From positions 1 to 64,000 of the forward strand of contig NZ_AUHR01000005.1 in NCBI RefSeq assembly GCF_000423285.1: DNA of 64,000 nt, read 5' to 3'. The position numbers and the translations under genes are program-made. Positions 37,928 to 50,370 of the stretch are shown piece after piece. This stretch comes from Laribacter hongkongensis DSM 14985 (lineage in GTDB: Bacteria; Pseudomonadota; Gammaproteobacteria; Burkholderiales; Aquaspirillaceae). Positions within the stretch are counted from its first letter, which is position 1. Each line of letters opens with the position of its first letter. Under the pieces are notes generated by a model, which did no database searches, was not told the origin of the DNA, and saw nothing but the letters and a program-made list of their open reading frames with translations.

Positions 37928-38152
37928 TTACAACAGTGATTCTTCGATCTGTTCCAGCAGGCTGCTGACACAGTCCATGTGATCGGATACGACGGGGTCT
38001 TCGTCGTTTGCCAGTACGAGTGCCTCGTTGCGGGCATCTTCCATGGCTTTGTACAGGTCGACTCCTTGATCCCGGATATGCTTGATGACGAGGGCAACGG
38101 CGATCTGGCTACAGCGCACATGCTTGCAGGTAGGGCGGGGAGGGGTACTCAT
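37928..38152 (-). CDS. Small hypothetical protein
   Basis: A 74-aa protein from ATG 38152 (GGAG upstream) or, less likely, from an earlier ATG. It has two predicted helices (CSQIAVALVIKHIRDQGVDLY, then EDARNEALVLANDE; acidic C-terminus VSSLLEQIEESLL). Two cysteines (CKHVRC) lie near the N-terminus. No family was recognised. The good RBS and coherent composition support a real gene; function unknown. Confidence 0.55.
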   Translation of the reverse strand: MSTPPRPTCKHVRCSQIAVALVIKHIRDQGVDLYKAMEDARNEALVLANDEDPVVSDHMDCVSSLLEQIEESLL

Positions 38153-38443
38153 TACTGCTCCAGTCATGACACAACTTGAAAGCAAGTTGTCCTAAATAGT
38201 CCATTGGCAGTTTACGGGAATTTAAGTGGAATTACTTATATCCGCCCCGGCAAAGCTTGTTTGCATGCGACATGGATTTTCTTGTCATCGTGAAGCGTGG
38301 TGCCGGATGCATGCCGGCGCAGAAAGCGGGCCAGGCAAGCAGGTGAAACGGCAGCACCAGCCAGGGAAACTTGCCAAAGTTGAGAATGGCCCGGCAGGAC
38401 CGGCCGGACCATAAGGTAGGAAAATTGACCTTTATGACCGTTT

Positions 38444-38713
38444 TCAATGCGGTCCGGCCTGACTGTTGTGGCAAAGATGCAGCAGACCGTCCAGGCACAG
38501 GTCAAAACGCAGCATGTCCCAGTGGATTTCCCGCGGGAGCAGCTTGAATTGCTGCAACTGTTCCGGTGTGGCATCGCGCAACCGGGGAAACCATGCCAGC
38601 GGTACACGAAGATCCTTGCCGCTGGAAAGGCGGGCAGTCAGATGGGTGGCATCGAATCCGAGGCTGACAAAATGCAGGTCGGCAGCGGGCGTGTCGGCAG
38701 GGCGGTGTTCCAT
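38444..38713 (-). CDS. DUF2442 family protein
   Basis: An 89-aa protein with the DUF2442 pattern: FVSLGFDATHLTARLSSGK, RVPLAWFPRLRDATPEQL, and a C-terminal IHWDMLRFDLCLDGLL. These small proteins are often neighbours of toxin-antitoxin or ribosomal maturation genes, but none is present here. Function unknown. The 290 bp between it and the preceding small gene holds nothing recognisable. Confidence 0.75.
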   Translation of the reverse strand: MEHRPADTPAADLHFVSLGFDATHLTARLSSGKDLRVPLAWFPRLRDATPEQLQQFKLLPREIHWDMLRFDLCLDGLLHLCHNSQAGPH

Positions 38714-38879
38714 GGGCAGCACTCGCAAGGAAGGAGAAAGAGCGCACGCATCATTGCACAAGCCCGCTCCGGCGACTATCGGCCGGATGGTCTGGCCGGA
38801 TTCCGCACGGCAGGCAGATATGCAGCGGCCGCAGCATCGGGGCTGCGGCCGCTGTCTTGCCAGGCTTTGCCGGAACCGG

Positions 38880-39503
38880 TCAGAGCACCCAGCCCACCAC
38901 GCTGATCACCATGCACAGGCTGCCGCCCAGTACAAAGAGGTGCCAGATGCCGTGGCCGTGGCGGATTTTCTCGTCGTTGATGAACCAGTACACGCCAATG
39001 CTGTATACCAGCCCGCCCAGCACCAGCCAGACCAGGCCCGCAGTGGCCAGGTTGGCGATCAGGGGCTTGATGGCAATCAGCACCAGCCAGCCCATGACCA
39101 GATAGATCAGCAGTGACAGCCAGCGGGTCTGGCTTTTGCGGCTGATGGTTACCTCCTGCACGATGCCGAATGCGGCCAGTCCCCAGATCAGGCCGAACAG
39201 GGTCCAGCCCCAGGTACCCTGCAGGGTGACCAGGGCATACGGGGTGTAGCTGCCGGCAATCAGCAGGTAAATGGCGCAGTGGTCGAATTTTTGCAGCACG
39301 TTTTTGCTGCGGCCCTTGACGCTGTGGTACAGCGTCGAAATCACGTACAGCAACACCAGCGTGGCGCCGAACACGCTGGCACCGACCACGCGGTACGGGT
39401 CGCTGGTACCGGCCGCAATGACCACCATGGTCACCAGTGCGCCGATGCTGGCCACCGCGCCGACCATGTGGCTGATCGCATTAAAGCGTTCTCCGTAATA
39501 CAT
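38880..39503 (-). CDS. Hemolysin III family (PAQR/TrhA) membrane protein
   Basis: A 207-aa membrane protein of about seven helices. The family motifs are present: ERFNAISHMVGA (His), VISTLYHSVKG (SxxxH) and KFDHCAIYLLIAGSYTPY, with the C-terminal histidines in HGHGIWHLFVLGG. PAQR family members are membrane hydrolases or regulators of membrane fluidity; bacterial TrhA controls membrane energy homeostasis. The ATG at 39503 has GGGAGGA upstream. Confidence 0.92.
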   Translation of the reverse strand: MYYGERFNAISHMVGAVASIGALVTMVVIAAGTSDPYRVVGASVFGATLVLLYVISTLYHSVKGRSKNVLQKFDHCAIYLLIAGSYTPYALVTLQGTWGWTLFGLIWGLAAFGIVQEVTISRKSQTRWLSLLIYLVMGWLVLIAIKPLIANLATAGLVWLVLGGLVYSIGVYWFINDEKIRHGHGIWHLFVLGGSLCMVISVVGWVL

Positions 39504-39620
39504 CGTTCCTCCCTGAAACCGCCGGTTTGGCCGCCGTGCTGTCCGGTGGTCTTTTACCCGGTATAAAAACAGCCCAAACCACGATATGACACAGCTTGAT
39601 CCTGCCGGGTTGCGCACGGC

Positions 39621-41528
39621 TTAAGATTTGACCTTTTCACGGGCCAGTTGTCTGGCGGCCCGCCAGCCGAAGCGGGCCGGATCGCAGGCCTCGGCCAGGT
39701 CCCGCTCGACCGGCAAGGGCTCACCGCAGATCTGGCTGGCCAGCAGCTCGCCTGCCAGCGCGCCCCATGCAAGGCCGCGGGCACCGAAACCGAGGGCGCA
39801 GTAAAGCCCCGGAGCACGCTCGATCCGGGCCGGCTTGACGTCAAAACGGGCGCCTGCGGCCGGCAGCGGTCCGACCAGCGGCAGGCGGTCGGGTGAGCTC
39901 GGGCGGTCGCAGCCGCGGCCGGTCAGGGTGTCCGGTAAAAAACCGGTCTGCTGGCCCGGCAGCATGCGCCCGAGCTTGTCTAGGTTGGCCGCGTGCCAGT
40001 GCGGATCTGCTTCGGCACCGGCCGGTGCCTCGGTCGCACCCAGTACGCGCAGGCCGTTCAGGGCCGGTGTCAGGTAGGCATTGCGGCAGATCACGATGTC
40101 GCGGGCGGCCAGGGGCGTCGTTTCCGGCAGCAGCGTGACCACGCGCCGGCTGTTGCTGAGCGGCAGGCTGGCGGTCTGTGCGAGATGCAGGGCGTCGGTG
40201 GCATTGGCAATGATGGCGACGGGAGCCCGGGCGAGTTCGGTGCCGGCAGCGTCGCGGGCCACCCAGTCGCCCGAGCCGGGATCGCGCTCCAGCTGTGCCG
40301 CGGCCGCGCGGGTCAGCACCCGGATGAGCGGGCCGTGGGCATTGAGCTGGCTGCGGCAGTAGGCCGGCGGGTGAATCCAGCTGCCCTGGGCAAACCACCA
40401 GCCGCTGGTCGGAACGCGGGCTCCGGCCAGTACCGACGCCTCGGCAGCATCCATCCAGCGGGCGTAGCCCTCGGGAAAACCGGCAGTTTCAATCACGCGT
40501 CGTTGCAGTGCGGCCTGCTCGTCATCCCGGGCCAGTTGCAATACGCCACACTGGCCGTGTTCAAACGCCGGCAGTTCGGCAAAACGCGACAGGGCATACA
40601 GGAATCCGGTGCGTGCCAGCCGGGCCTGCAGGTTGTCGTCCAGTGACAGGACCGGCAGCAGCACGCCGACATGGTTGCCCGAGGCACGCTGCGCCGGGGC
40701 GGATTCGCGCTCCAGCACGGTGACCTGCCAGCCGCGGGCCGCCAGCCGTTCGGCGGCAGCGGCACCGGCCAGCCCGGCCCCGATGACCAGTGCTTCCTGG
40801 CGTGACCAGCAAGGCTGGCGCACCGGTGTCTGCCGGGCATAAACGCCGCCCAGCATCTGTCGCTTGCCGCCGAAGCCCGGCCGGCGCTCGACCGCAAAGC
40901 CGGCGTCGATCAGGCCGCGGCGCACGAAACCGGCAGAGGTGTAGGTGGCCAGCGTGGCTTGCGGTCTGGCGAGGCGTGCCAGTGTCCGGAACAGGGCCGG
41001 GGACCAGAGTTCGGGGTTTTTGGCCGGCGAGAAGCCGTCAAGGTAAAAGGCATCGACGCGGGCGACCAGCTGGGGCAGCAGGGTCTGGGCATCGCCCAGC
41101 AGCAGCGTGAGCACCACGCGTCCTTCGTCGAAGGTCAGCCGGTGAAAGCCCGGTGTGAGCACGGGCCAGCGGGCCTGCAGGTCGGCGGCTTCGCGGGCGA
41201 ATCCGGGCCATTGCGCGTGCAGGTGTTGCAGGCTGTCCCGCGTGAACGGGAATTTTTCCACCGAGATGAAATGCAGGCGCTGGCAGCGTTGCGGATCAGC
41301 CCGCCATGCGGCGAGGGTGGTGAGGAAATTGAGCCCGGGGCCGAAGCCGGTTTCCAGCATCGTGAAAACGGCTTGCCCCTGCCAGGCTGCAGGCAGGTTG
41401 TTGCCGTGCAGGAAAACCTCCCGGGACTGGCCCGGTCCGCCGTCGGCAGAGTGGTAAACATCGTCAAAAACCGGACTGAATGGCGTGCCGTCGGAGCGGA
41501 ATTGCAAAGGGGCTGGCTGGATGGACAT
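39621..41528 (-). CDS. mnmC: Bifunctional tRNA 5-methylaminomethyl-2-thiouridine biosynthesis protein MnmC
   Basis: A 635-aa fused enzyme that finishes the mnm5s2U34 wobble modification. The N-terminal methyltransferase (1-240) has MLETGFGPGLNFLTTL and DAFYLDGFSPAKNPELW. The C-terminal FAD-dependent demodification domain starts at ALVIGAGLAGAAAAERLA and ends with LGFGARGLAWGALAGELLAS. The order (methyltransferase then oxidase) is standard. It is preceded by a 120-bp divergent region shared with ppk2. Confidence 0.95.
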   Translation of the reverse strand: MSIQPAPLQFRSDGTPFSPVFDDVYHSADGGPGQSREVFLHGNNLPAAWQGQAVFTMLETGFGPGLNFLTTLAAWRADPQRCQRLHFISVEKFPFTRDSLQHLHAQWPGFAREAADLQARWPVLTPGFHRLTFDEGRVVLTLLLGDAQTLLPQLVARVDAFYLDGFSPAKNPELWSPALFRTLARLARPQATLATYTSAGFVRRGLIDAGFAVERRPGFGGKRQMLGGVYARQTPVRQPCWSRQEALVIGAGLAGAAAAERLAARGWQVTVLERESAPAQRASGNHVGVLLPVLSLDDNLQARLARTGFLYALSRFAELPAFEHGQCGVLQLARDDEQAALQRRVIETAGFPEGYARWMDAAEASVLAGARVPTSGWWFAQGSWIHPPAYCRSQLNAHGPLIRVLTRAAAAQLERDPGSGDWVARDAAGTELARAPVAIIANATDALHLAQTASLPLSNSRRVVTLLPETTPLAARDIVICRNAYLTPALNGLRVLGATEAPAGAEADPHWHAANLDKLGRMLPGQQTGFLPDTLTGRGCDRPSSPDRLPLVGPLPAAGARFDVKPARIERAPGLYCALGFGARGLAWGALAGELLASQICGEPLPVERDLAEACDPARFGWRAARQLAREKVKS

Positions 41529-41649
41529 GGGGAATCAAATGTTGATTAGAGTTGTATCAAATACGCATTCAAGATTGTTGGACGCTGTGACATGGCAGGA
41601 ATAGGATGTTTGCAAAATTTTTAAAGCCATAAAATCAGGAGAACTGCTC

Positions 41650-42726
41650 ATGAGTGAAAACGGCATCAGCCATCCTACGGATGTTCCGGTTGATGTGGTG
41701 GACGCCCCCACTGCTGTTGTTGAAACAGGCGAAGAAGCTCCGGCCGGAGTGGCAGTCAATGCACCGCCTCCGCGTACCCGGGCCAGCCGCATGAAAGTGG
41801 CCCGTGACCGGGCGCACGAGCAATCACTGACCGATATCCGGGCCAGTGGGCTGGGTCCGAATGCCATCGAAGTGGCCAATGCACCGTCCGGCAGTTCGGA
41901 GGACAGCAATGAAGCTCCGCTGCCTGCCAATTATCCTTATCGAACGCGGATGCGGCGAGCCGAATATGAACGGCTCAAGGCGGAATTGCAGATCGAGCTG
42001 CTGAAAGTGCAAAGCTGGGTCAAGGAAACCGGTCAGCGCATCATTATCCTGTTTGAAGGACGCGATGCTGCCGGCAAGGGTGGAACCATCAAGCGCTTTA
42101 CCGAACACCTCAATCCGCGTGGTGCCCGGGTCGTGGCCCTGGAAAAACCCTCGGATGTCGAGCGCGGACAGTGGTATTTCCAGCGTTATATCCAGAACCT
42201 GCCGACTGCCGGGGAAATCGTCTTCTTTGACCGTTCCTGGTACAACCGCGCCGGGGTTGAACGGGTGATGGGATTCTGCTCTCCGGCGGAATACCTTGAA
42301 TTCCTGCGCCAGGCACCGCAACTGGAGCGGATGCTGACCAACAGCGGCGTGCATCTTTTCAAATACTGGTTTTCGGTCAGCCGGGAAGAGCAATTGCGCC
42401 GGTTCATCTCCCGCCGGGATGATCCGCTCAAGCACTGGAAACTGTCGCCGATCGACATCCAGTCGCTGGACAAGTGGGATGACTATACCGCTGCCAAAAA
42501 AGCCATGTTCTTCCATACCGATACGGCTGATGCTCCGTGGACGGTGGTGAAATCCGACGACAAGAAGCGCGCCCGCCTCAATTGCCTGCGCCATTTCCTG
42601 CATACGCTCGACTATCCGGGCAAGGATCCGAAAGTGGCGCATATGCCTGATGGCCTGCTGGTTGGACCGGCCTCACGCCTGTTTGAAGCTGATGAGCGGA
42701 TAATGGACGTATCCCAGGTATTCTGA
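41650..42726 (+). CDS. ppk2: Polyphosphate kinase 2 (PPK2 family)
   Basis: A 358-aa protein. Residues 1-95 are a low-complexity, Pro/Ala/Glu-rich extension absent from minimal PPK2s. The kinase domain has Walker A FEGRDAAGKGG (136-146), the lid-type KPSDVERGQWYFQRYI and Walker B EIVFFDRSWYNRAGVERVM. PPK2 uses polyphosphate to phosphorylate nucleotides. The class with DRSWYNRAGVE usually makes GTP or ATP from the diphosphates. RBS CAGGAG is present and a terminator follows at 42748. Confidence 0.93.
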   Translation: MSENGISHPTDVPVDVVDAPTAVVETGEEAPAGVAVNAPPPRTRASRMKVARDRAHEQSLTDIRASGLGPNAIEVANAPSGSSEDSNEAPLPANYPYRTRMRRAEYERLKAELQIELLKVQSWVKETGQRIIILFEGRDAAGKGGTIKRFTEHLNPRGARVVALEKPSDVERGQWYFQRYIQNLPTAGEIVFFDRSWYNRAGVERVMGFCSPAEYLEFLRQAPQLERMLTNSGVHLFKYWFSVSREEQLRRFISRRDDPLKHWKLSPIDIQSLDKWDDYTAAKKAMFFHTDTADAPWTVVKSDDKKRARLNCLRHFLHTLDYPGKDPKVAHMPDGLLVGPASRLFEADERIMDVSQVF

Positions 42727-42747
42727 CGAACCGGTTTTGCTTGGCGG

Positions 42748-42778
42748 AACAGGCTCCTGTAACGGGCCTGTTTTTTTA
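42748..42778 (+). terminator. Terminator after ppk2
   Basis: AACAGGC and GCCTGTT pair across an 11-base loop, followed by a run of T. Confidence 0.75.
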
Positions 42779-42955
42779 TGCCCTGGTTTTATCGGCGGTT
42801 GATTGCCATGTTGTGGCCAGGATTAATCGGCTTAATGCCTTTTTTGCACGAAAAAATAATCTTTCACTTGCTAATTGTAAATCTGCCCTTAATATTGCAA
42901 CTTGACAATCCAAGTCGTGGATTGTTTGTTATCACGCGATCAAGGAAATCGAACA

Positions 42956-43261
42956 ATGGATCTCAAGAATCTTGATTACCCGGCTCTTATTGCACTGCTG
43001 GGCGATGTTGAAAAAGAAATTGCTGCACGCGAAGCTGCCGAGAAAGAAAACGCCCGCCGCCAGATCATGGATCTCGCGCGCAATTACGGGCTGTCAATTG
43101 AAGAAGTGCTGAACCCGGCCAAGAATGCCCGCAAGCCGGTCGAAGCCAAATACCGCAATCCGGAAAACGGCCAGACCTGGAGCGGTCGCGGTCGCAAGCC
43201 GAGCTGGATTACCGACCTGCTTGCGCAAGGCCGTACGCTGGAAGAGTTTGCCGTCCAATGA
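42956..43261 (+). CDS. H-NS-like nucleoid-associated protein
   Basis: A 101-aa protein. The N-terminal half is an oligomerising coiled coil (ALLGDVEKEIAAREAAEKE). The C-terminus KYRNPENGQTWSGRGRKPSWI is the H-NS DNA-binding domain, with the core GRGRKPSW that reads AT-rich minor grooves. Such proteins silence horizontally acquired DNA. The promoter region (42800-42950) is itself AT-rich, which would allow self-repression. AAGGA lies nine bases before the ATG. Confidence 0.92.
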   Translation: MDLKNLDYPALIALLGDVEKEIAAREAAEKENARRQIMDLARNYGLSIEEVLNPAKNARKPVEAKYRNPENGQTWSGRGRKPSWITDLLAQGRTLEEFAVQ

Positions 43262-43316
43262 ACCTGGACCCAAGCCGACGCCAGTCGTCCTGATCGCGGG
43301 ACATCTCGCTGACTGC

Positions 43317-43352
43317 ACCGCCCGCCTGGGTTTCCGGCCGGGCGGTTGTGTT
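43317..43352 (+). terminator. Terminator after the H-NS-like gene
   Basis: ACCGCCCG (43317-43324) and CGGGCGGT (43339-43346) pair around a CCTGGGTTTCCGGC loop, followed by TGTGTTTTG. Confidence 0.6.
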
Positions 43353-43423
43353 TTGGGCGACTGCCCGCAGGCCGGCAATCGGCCTACAATGCAGCGCCCG
43401 TCCTGATTCCGGATTCTCCTGCC

Positions 43424-46126
<2,703 letters not shown>

Positions 46127-47527
46127 TCAGGGCAGGAAGGCGTCAGTCGCCTCCAGCGGAGGCAGCAGTTTGCCGGGGTTGAACAGCTGCCGGGGATCGA
46201 AGGCGGCCTTGAGTGCGCGCATCAGGTCCAGCGTATCCTCGCCATGCTCGGCAGCCATGAAGCGCATCTTGTGCAGGCCCACGCCATGTTCGCCCGAGGC
46301 CGTGCCGTCCATGGCCAGTGCCCGTTCCACGATGCGGGTATTCACCGCCTCGGCCCGATCGCGGTCTTCCGGACGGTCCGGGTCGACCAGCAGCAGGACA
46401 TGGAAATTGCCGTCGCCGACGTGGCCGAGCACGGTGGCGGTCAGGCCGCTGGCGGCGATGTCGGTGCAGGTAGCCGTAATGCATTCGGCCAGCCGCGAGA
46501 TCGGTACGCAGACGTCGGTGGTGACGCCGACCGCGCCTGGCTGCAACTGCAACGAAGCGAAATAGGCCTTGTGGCGGGCGGCCCACAGGCGGCTGCGTTC
46601 TTCGGGCCGGCTGGCCCATTCAAAGTCCATGCCGCCAAACTCGCGGGCAATCGCCTGCACGGTTTCGGCCTGCTCGACCACGCCGGCTTCGCTGCCGTGG
46701 AATTCAAACAGCAGGGTGGGCGCTTCCCGCAGGCTGAGCTTCGAATACGCATTGACCGCCTGCACCGCCCGCACGTCCATGAACTCGACCCGGGCGACCG
46801 GAATGCCGAACTGGATGGTCTGGATCACGGTCTGTACCGCGCTGTCCACGTCGGGGAAGGCGGCAATGGCGGCTGACACCGCCATGGGTTGCGGATACAG
46901 GCGCACGGTGATTTCGGTGATGATGCCCAGCGTACCTTCCGAGCCGACAAACACGCGGGTCAGGTCGTAGCCGGTGGACGACTTGCGGGCGCGGCTGCCG
47001 GTCTTGACGATGCGTCCGTCGGCCGTCACCACGGTCAGCGCCAGCACGTTGTCGCGCATGGTGCCGTAGCGTACGGCATTGGTGCCGGAGGCGCGGGTGG
47101 CGGTCATGCCGCCCAAGCTGGCATTGGCGCCGGGGTCGATCGGGAAAAAGAGGCCGGTATGGCGCAGTTCGTCGTTCAGTTCCTCGCGGGTGACGCCGGC
47201 TTCCACCGTGGCCGTCAGGTCGTCGGCGTCCACACGCACGATGCGGTTCATGCGCGACAGGTCCACTGAAATACCGCCGTGCAGGGCCAGCACATGGCCT
47301 TCGATCGAGCTGCCGGCCCCGTAGGGAATCAGCGGCACGCCGTGTTCGCTGCACAGGCGCACGATGGCGGCGACTTCCTCGGTGGTGAGCGGCCACACCA
47401 CGGCGTCGGGTGGCAGGGCCGGATAGGGGGACTCATCGCGGCCGTGCTGTTCGCACACGGCACGGGCGGTGGAAAAACGGTCGCCCAGGCGGGCGGTCAG
47501 GGCATCCTGGAGGGTTGTCGGCAGCAT
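46127..47527 (-). CDS. FAD-linked oxidoreductase, D-lactate dehydrogenase (cytochrome)/GlcD type
   Basis: A 466-aa flavoprotein. The FAD_binding_4 domain has VPLIPYGAGSSIEGHVLAL and NASLGGMTATRASGTNAVRYG; the FAD-oxidase_C domain ends GLHKMRFMAAEHGEDTLDLM and FNPGKLLPP. Members oxidise D-lactate, glycolate or D-2-hydroxyacids and pass electrons to cytochrome c or quinone. The single gene without glcE/glcF partners favours the D-lactate dehydrogenase type, but the substrate is not certain. ATG 47527. Confidence 0.88.
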   Translation of the reverse strand: MLPTTLQDALTARLGDRFSTARAVCEQHGRDESPYPALPPDAVVWPLTTEEVAAIVRLCSEHGVPLIPYGAGSSIEGHVLALHGGISVDLSRMNRIVRVDADDLTATVEAGVTREELNDELRHTGLFFPIDPGANASLGGMTATRASGTNAVRYGTMRDNVLALTVVTADGRIVKTGSRARKSSTGYDLTRVFVGSEGTLGIITEITVRLYPQPMAVSAAIAAFPDVDSAVQTVIQTIQFGIPVARVEFMDVRAVQAVNAYSKLSLREAPTLLFEFHGSEAGVVEQAETVQAIAREFGGMDFEWASRPEERSRLWAARHKAYFASLQLQPGAVGVTTDVCVPISRLAECITATCTDIAASGLTATVLGHVGDGNFHVLLLVDPDRPEDRDRAEAVNTRIVERALAMDGTASGEHGVGLHKMRFMAAEHGEDTLDLMRALKAAFDPRQLFNPGKLLPPLEATDAFLP

Positions 47528-47657
47528 GATCGGGGGCACAAGAAGGGAAACAGCACCCAAGGGTAGCAATTTATGACGATCATGTAGAGGCGGGCGGGCA
47601 CCAGCCATCTGTCGGCCTCGACCCGAAATGCCACGCCTGCGTTAGAATCCGCACCCT

Positions 47658-49967
47658 ATGAGCTATCAAGTCCTTGCCCGCAAATGGCGGCCGCGCCGCT
47701 TTGCCGACCTGGTCGGCCAGGAACACGTCGTGCGTGCGCTGTCGAATGCGCTTGCCGGCCAGCGCCTGCACCATGCCTATCTCCTGACCGGTACCCGCGG
47801 GGTGGGCAAGACCACCATCGCCCGCATTCTGGCCAAAAGCCTGAACTGCGAACGCGGCGTCGGTGCCGAGCCGTGTGGTGAATGCGCCGCCTGCCGGCAG
47901 ATCGACGCCGGGCGCTTTGTCGACCTGCTGGAAATCGACGCTGCTTCCAATACCGGCATCGACAACATCCGCGAAGTCATCGAAAACGCCCAGTACGCGC
48001 CCACGGCCGGCCGCTACAAGGTCTACATCATCGACGAAGTGCACATGCTGTCGAAGTCGGCCTTCAATGCCATGCTGAAAACGCTGGAAGAGCCGCCGGC
48101 GCACGTCAAGTTCATCCTTGCCACCACCGATCCGCAGAAAGTGCCGGTCACCGTGCTGAGCCGCTGCCTGCAGTTCGCCCTGCGCAACATGACGCCGCAG
48201 CAGGTGTCCGGCCATCTGGCCCACGTGCTGGCGACCGAAGGCATCGAGTTCGAATCACCGGCGCTGTCGCTGCTGGCACGGGCGGCATCCGGGTCGATGC
48301 GTGACGCGCTGTCGCTGCTCGACCAGGCGATCGCCTACGGCGAAGGTGTGGTGCGCGAAGATGGCGTGCGCGCCATGCTCGGGGCCGTCGACCGGCGTTA
48401 TCTCTTCACCTTGCTGGCCGCTCTTGCCGACGGTGACGGTGCTGCCGTGCTGGACGAGGCGCGCGAGCTGGCTGCCCGCGGCATCGGCTTTGATGCCGCA
48501 CTGGAAGAGTTGGCACAGCTGTTCTACCAGATCGCCCTGATGCAGGCCGTGCCGCAGGCCATTGCCGACGACGAGCCGGAGCGCGAGGCACTGGCGGCGC
48601 TGGCAGGCAGCATGGCACCGGAAGACGTGCAGCTTTACTACCAGATGGCCGTGCAGGGCGGTCGTGACCTGCCACTGGCGCCGGACGAGCAGCTTGGCTT
48701 CAACATGGCCCTGCTGCGCATGCTGGCGTTTCACCCGCAAACCGGCAGCCCGGCACTGGCCGCACCAGCGGCCGCTGCGGGCGGTATTGCCAGTCCGCCG
48801 CAGGCACCGGCCGGCATGACTGCCGGTGCTCGCCCGGCCGCGCCGGCCGGCACGGCGACAGATGACGATGATGATCCGGCCTCCGGGCGTGGTGCGGCGC
48901 GGGCAGCCATTGCCAAAGCCCTGCGGCGCAGTCCGGCCGAACGGCCAGTGGTGGCCACCAGGCAAGCGGTGCCGGCTGACACTCCCGTCGAATCCGGCCT
49001 GCCGGCAACCACCGGCACAAGCCGGCCCGGTAACACAGGTCAACCGGCATCCGTACCGGCCGGGACGACTGCGCCGGCTCCTGTGCCCGCGTCTGCCAGC
49101 GGACTGGACAGTTCGCTGCCGTGGGACGACGAGGTGCACGACAGCCTGAGCGCTGCCCCGGTGGAGGCCATACCGGCCGCCGGCCTCGGCCAGGCATCGT
49201 TGCCGCATGAAGATGCGTACAACTGCCCGGAGCGTGAACCCGCCGCCAGCACCCCGGAGGTCCCGGCTGGCGCAAGTCCTGCCGGAGAAGCCGTCCGGCT
49301 GGTCTCCGGGCCTGCTGAAGCACTGCCGTGGGATGATGAAACCGCCCACGGCCTGAACGCCGACGAGCAGGCAGCGCACGACGACATGTTCAGCGCCCCG
49401 GCGGAACCGGCCTCCGTGCCGGTCCGTGGCGGGGAGCGATCCGGCACGAGGGCACCAGACGTGACACCACCCGCTGCCGTCCGTGCACCGGACGTCATGC
49501 CGGATGCCGTTGCTGTACCGGCTGAATCTGCCGAAGCCCTGGCCGCGTCCGGGCCGGTTGCTACCGGTACCGGTTTGACCGGTGACTGGATCGCGCTGGT
49601 GGACACGCTCAAGGATTCGCTGGGCGCCAAGGCGCGCCTTCTGGCCCAGAATGCCGAGCTGGTGGCGCGCGAGGGCGAGCTGGTGCGCCTGCGCCTGCCC
49701 GGTGCCCACCGTTTCGTGGCCGGTGCCGACTATCGTTCGGCCCTTGCCGATGCCCTGGCGACGCACTGGGGGCAGCCCGTGCGCATCGAGGTGGAAATCG
49801 GCGACGTGGTGGGCGAAACCCATCTGATGCAGCGTGCGCGCGTGCAGGGTGAAAAGCTCGAACTGGCACGCAGTGCAATCGAACAGGACCCCAGGGTGGC
49901 CGAACTCAAACGCGAGTTCGGTGCCGTGGTGGTACCCGAATCCATCCAACCGCTTGACGAGGAGTAA
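47658..49967 (+). CDS. dnaX: DNA polymerase III subunits gamma/tau
   Basis: A 769-aa clamp-loader ATPase. P-loop GTRGVGKTT (45-53), zinc module Cys64/73/76/79 in LNCERGVGAEPCGECAAC, DEVHMLSK and sensor-1 ILATTDPQKVP. The variable linker (about residues 370-640) is Pro/Ala-rich and carries the motif LPWDDE twice (49116-49133 and 49323-49340). The C-terminal tau domain (VDTLKDSLGAKARLLAQNAEL) binds the polymerase. No A-rich slippery sequence for a short gamma form was noticed. It leads the conserved dnaX-ybaB-recR run. Confidence 0.96.
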   Translation: MSYQVLARKWRPRRFADLVGQEHVVRALSNALAGQRLHHAYLLTGTRGVGKTTIARILAKSLNCERGVGAEPCGECAACRQIDAGRFVDLLEIDAASNTGIDNIREVIENAQYAPTAGRYKVYIIDEVHMLSKSAFNAMLKTLEEPPAHVKFILATTDPQKVPVTVLSRCLQFALRNMTPQQVSGHLAHVLATEGIEFESPALSLLARAASGSMRDALSLLDQAIAYGEGVVREDGVRAMLGAVDRRYLFTLLAALADGDGAAVLDEARELAARGIGFDAALEELAQLFYQIALMQAVPQAIADDEPEREALAALAGSMAPEDVQLYYQMAVQGGRDLPLAPDEQLGFNMALLRMLAFHPQTGSPALAAPAAAAGGIASPPQAPAGMTAGARPAAPAGTATDDDDDPASGRGAARAAIAKALRRSPAERPVVATRQAVPADTPVESGLPATTGTSRPGNTGQPASVPAGTTAPAPVPASASGLDSSLPWDDEVHDSLSAAPVEAIPAAGLGQASLPHEDAYNCPEREPAASTPEVPAGASPAGEAVRLVSGPAEALPWDDETAHGLNADEQAAHDDMFSAPAEPASVPVRGGERSGTRAPDVTPPAAVRAPDVMPDAVAVPAESAEALAASGPVATGTGLTGDWIALVDTLKDSLGAKARLLAQNAELVAREGELVRLRLPGAHRFVAGADYRSALADALATHWGQPVRIEVEIGDVVGETHLMQRARVQGEKLELARSAIEQDPRVAELKREFGAVVVPESIQPLDEE

Positions 49968-49970
49968 CCG

Positions 49971-50297
49971 ATGTTTGGCAAAAACGGCATTGCCGGCCTG
50001 ATGAAGCAGGCGCAGCAAATGCAGGACAACATGAAAAAGGCGCAGGAAGAACTGGCGCAGATCGAAGTGGAAGGCCAGTCTGGTGCCGGCATGGTCAAGA
50101 TCACCATGAGTTGCAACCACGACGTCAAGCGCGTCACCATCGACGATGGCGTGATGGACGACAAGGAAATGCTGGAAGACCTGATCGCTGCTGCCATCAA
50201 CGATGCCAACCGCCGCATCGAAACCACCACGCAGGACAAGATGTCGGGTTTCACCTCCGGCCTGAACCTGCCGCCGGGCATGAAGCTGCCGTTCTGA
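49971..50297 (+). CDS. ybaB: YbaB/EbfC family DNA-binding protein
   Basis: A 108-aa nucleoid-associated protein: [20 protein letters not shown] coiled helix, [21 protein letters not shown] strands and the LPPGMKLPF end. It forms dimers that bind DNA. It starts three bases after the dnaX stop, with GAGGAG at the dnaX end as RBS. It sits in the usual position before recR. Confidence 0.95.
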   Translation: MFGKNGIAGLMKQAQQMQDNMKKAQEELAQIEVEGQSGAGMVKITMSCNHDVKRVTIDDGVMDDKEMLEDLIAAAINDANRRIETTTQDKMSGFTSGLNLPPGMKLPF

Positions 50298-50370
50298 GGC
50301 CGTTTCGTCCGGGCTGGTCCCGTTTCCCGTTTGACAGGGCGGCGCGGTGTGATCCGCGCCGTTTTTGCTG

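Noticed and set aside
41541-41563. TTGAT...ATCAA upstream of ppk2, resembling an FNR box
   Set aside because: The half-sites are nine or more bases apart instead of four.
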